Positions 5,253 through 5,293 of a stretch of DNA of 5,293 nt are shown here, piece after piece. Position 1 is the first letter of the stretch, and each line of letters starts with the position of its first letter. Below the pieces are notes generated by a model. The model did no database searches and was not told the DNA's origin. It saw only the letters and a list, made by a program, of their open reading frames with translations. Origin of the DNA: Rhodospirillaceae bacterium (GTDB taxonomy: Bacteria; Pseudomonadota; Alphaproteobacteria; Rickettsiales; UBA3002); assembly GCA_947458525.1 (NCBI GenBank), contig CANHAG010000119.1, positions 1 to 5,293 on the forward strand, given 5' to 3'. A program made the translations under genes and the position numbers.

Positions 5253-5293
5253 CGATGGAAACGCCTGAAGAGACGGCATTGGCAGCGCTCGAA
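5043..5293. repeat. Tandem duplication, copy 2 (runs off the window)
   Basis: This copy repeats the lepB end and the rnc start at a 461-bp offset and is still matching at the last base. Relative to copy 1 the lepB part has five synonymous changes other than CAA-to-CAG, that CAA-to-CAG change, a TAA-to-TAG stop swap, and four replacements (D189V, G224E, E233D, L241R in LepB numbering). The rnc part has one replacement, K7T. Confidence 0.95.
5255..5293 (+). CDS. rnc: RNase III, N-terminal fragment (cut by window edge)
   Basis: A second rnc start follows the TAG of the chimera by 2 bp, the same spacing as between lepB and the first rnc start. Thirteen codons are visible (METPEETALAALE), differing from the first copy only at residue 7 (Thr for Lys). 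If the tandem duplication is simple, this is the complete, functional rnc, reading on beyond the window. Only the first codons are seen, so completeness is inferred. The AAGG ahead of the start is duplicated with it. Confidence 0.75.
   Translation, partial: METPEETALAALE

Overview
The window looks like chromosome from an alphaproteobacterium. The basis is family resemblance: the signal peptidase I carries PSGSM followed by VSKFSYGYSRYSFP, the RNase III box reads QRLEFLGD, and lepB is followed directly by rnc. The species cannot be named. Base composition changes sharply: rimO on the right is GC-rich, while the two-gene operon on the left is visibly AT-richer.

Layout, left to right. Positions 1-323 hold no gene I can support. 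They contain a short perfect palindrome (64-83), one copy of a repeat unit called A here (105-215), and a weak hairpin. Positions 324-1857 are a two-gene minus-strand operon: an SRPBCC/START-like protein (1402-1857) overlapping by 8 bp a saccharopine dehydrogenase-like oxidoreductase (324-1409). Positions 1858-2295 are a repeat-rich spacer. It has a candidate promoter for that operon, copies of tRNA 3' ends, and two tandem units (B and C, period 133 bp) related to unit A. A complete tRNA-Ser(GCU) with encoded CCA lies on the minus strand at 2296-2387. After a 194-bp divergent spacer come rimO (2582-3937, ribosomal protein S12 methylthiotransferase) and lepB (4024-4791, signal peptidase I), both on the plus strand. 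From 4582 to the right edge the sequence is a tandem duplication of the lepB/rnc junction with a 461-bp period.

The duplication leaves an intact lepB, then an in-frame chimera (4794-5252: the first 83 residues of RNase III joined to the last 69 of LepB), then a second rnc start at 5255 that runs off the window. The compared copies differ at 12 of 252 aligned bases, without indels. Seven of the 12 are synonymous (counting a TAA/TAG stop swap). That fits separately evolved alleles joined by recombination or by assembly better than a fresh duplication.

The second notable region is downstream of tRNA-Ser. The T-loop-to-CCA segment of the tRNA is repeated exactly 133 bp away, and a related but different tRNA tail occurs another 141 bp further on. 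In both copies the tRNA likeness stops at the same place in the T-loop, where 34-42 bp of unrelated sequence begins. Related repeat sequence also lies on the far side of the AT-rich operon, so a stretch of about 2.1 kb is bracketed by direct repeats including a perfect 41-mer. This suggests a tRNA-associated mobile or recombining repeat family. No recombinase is visible in the window.
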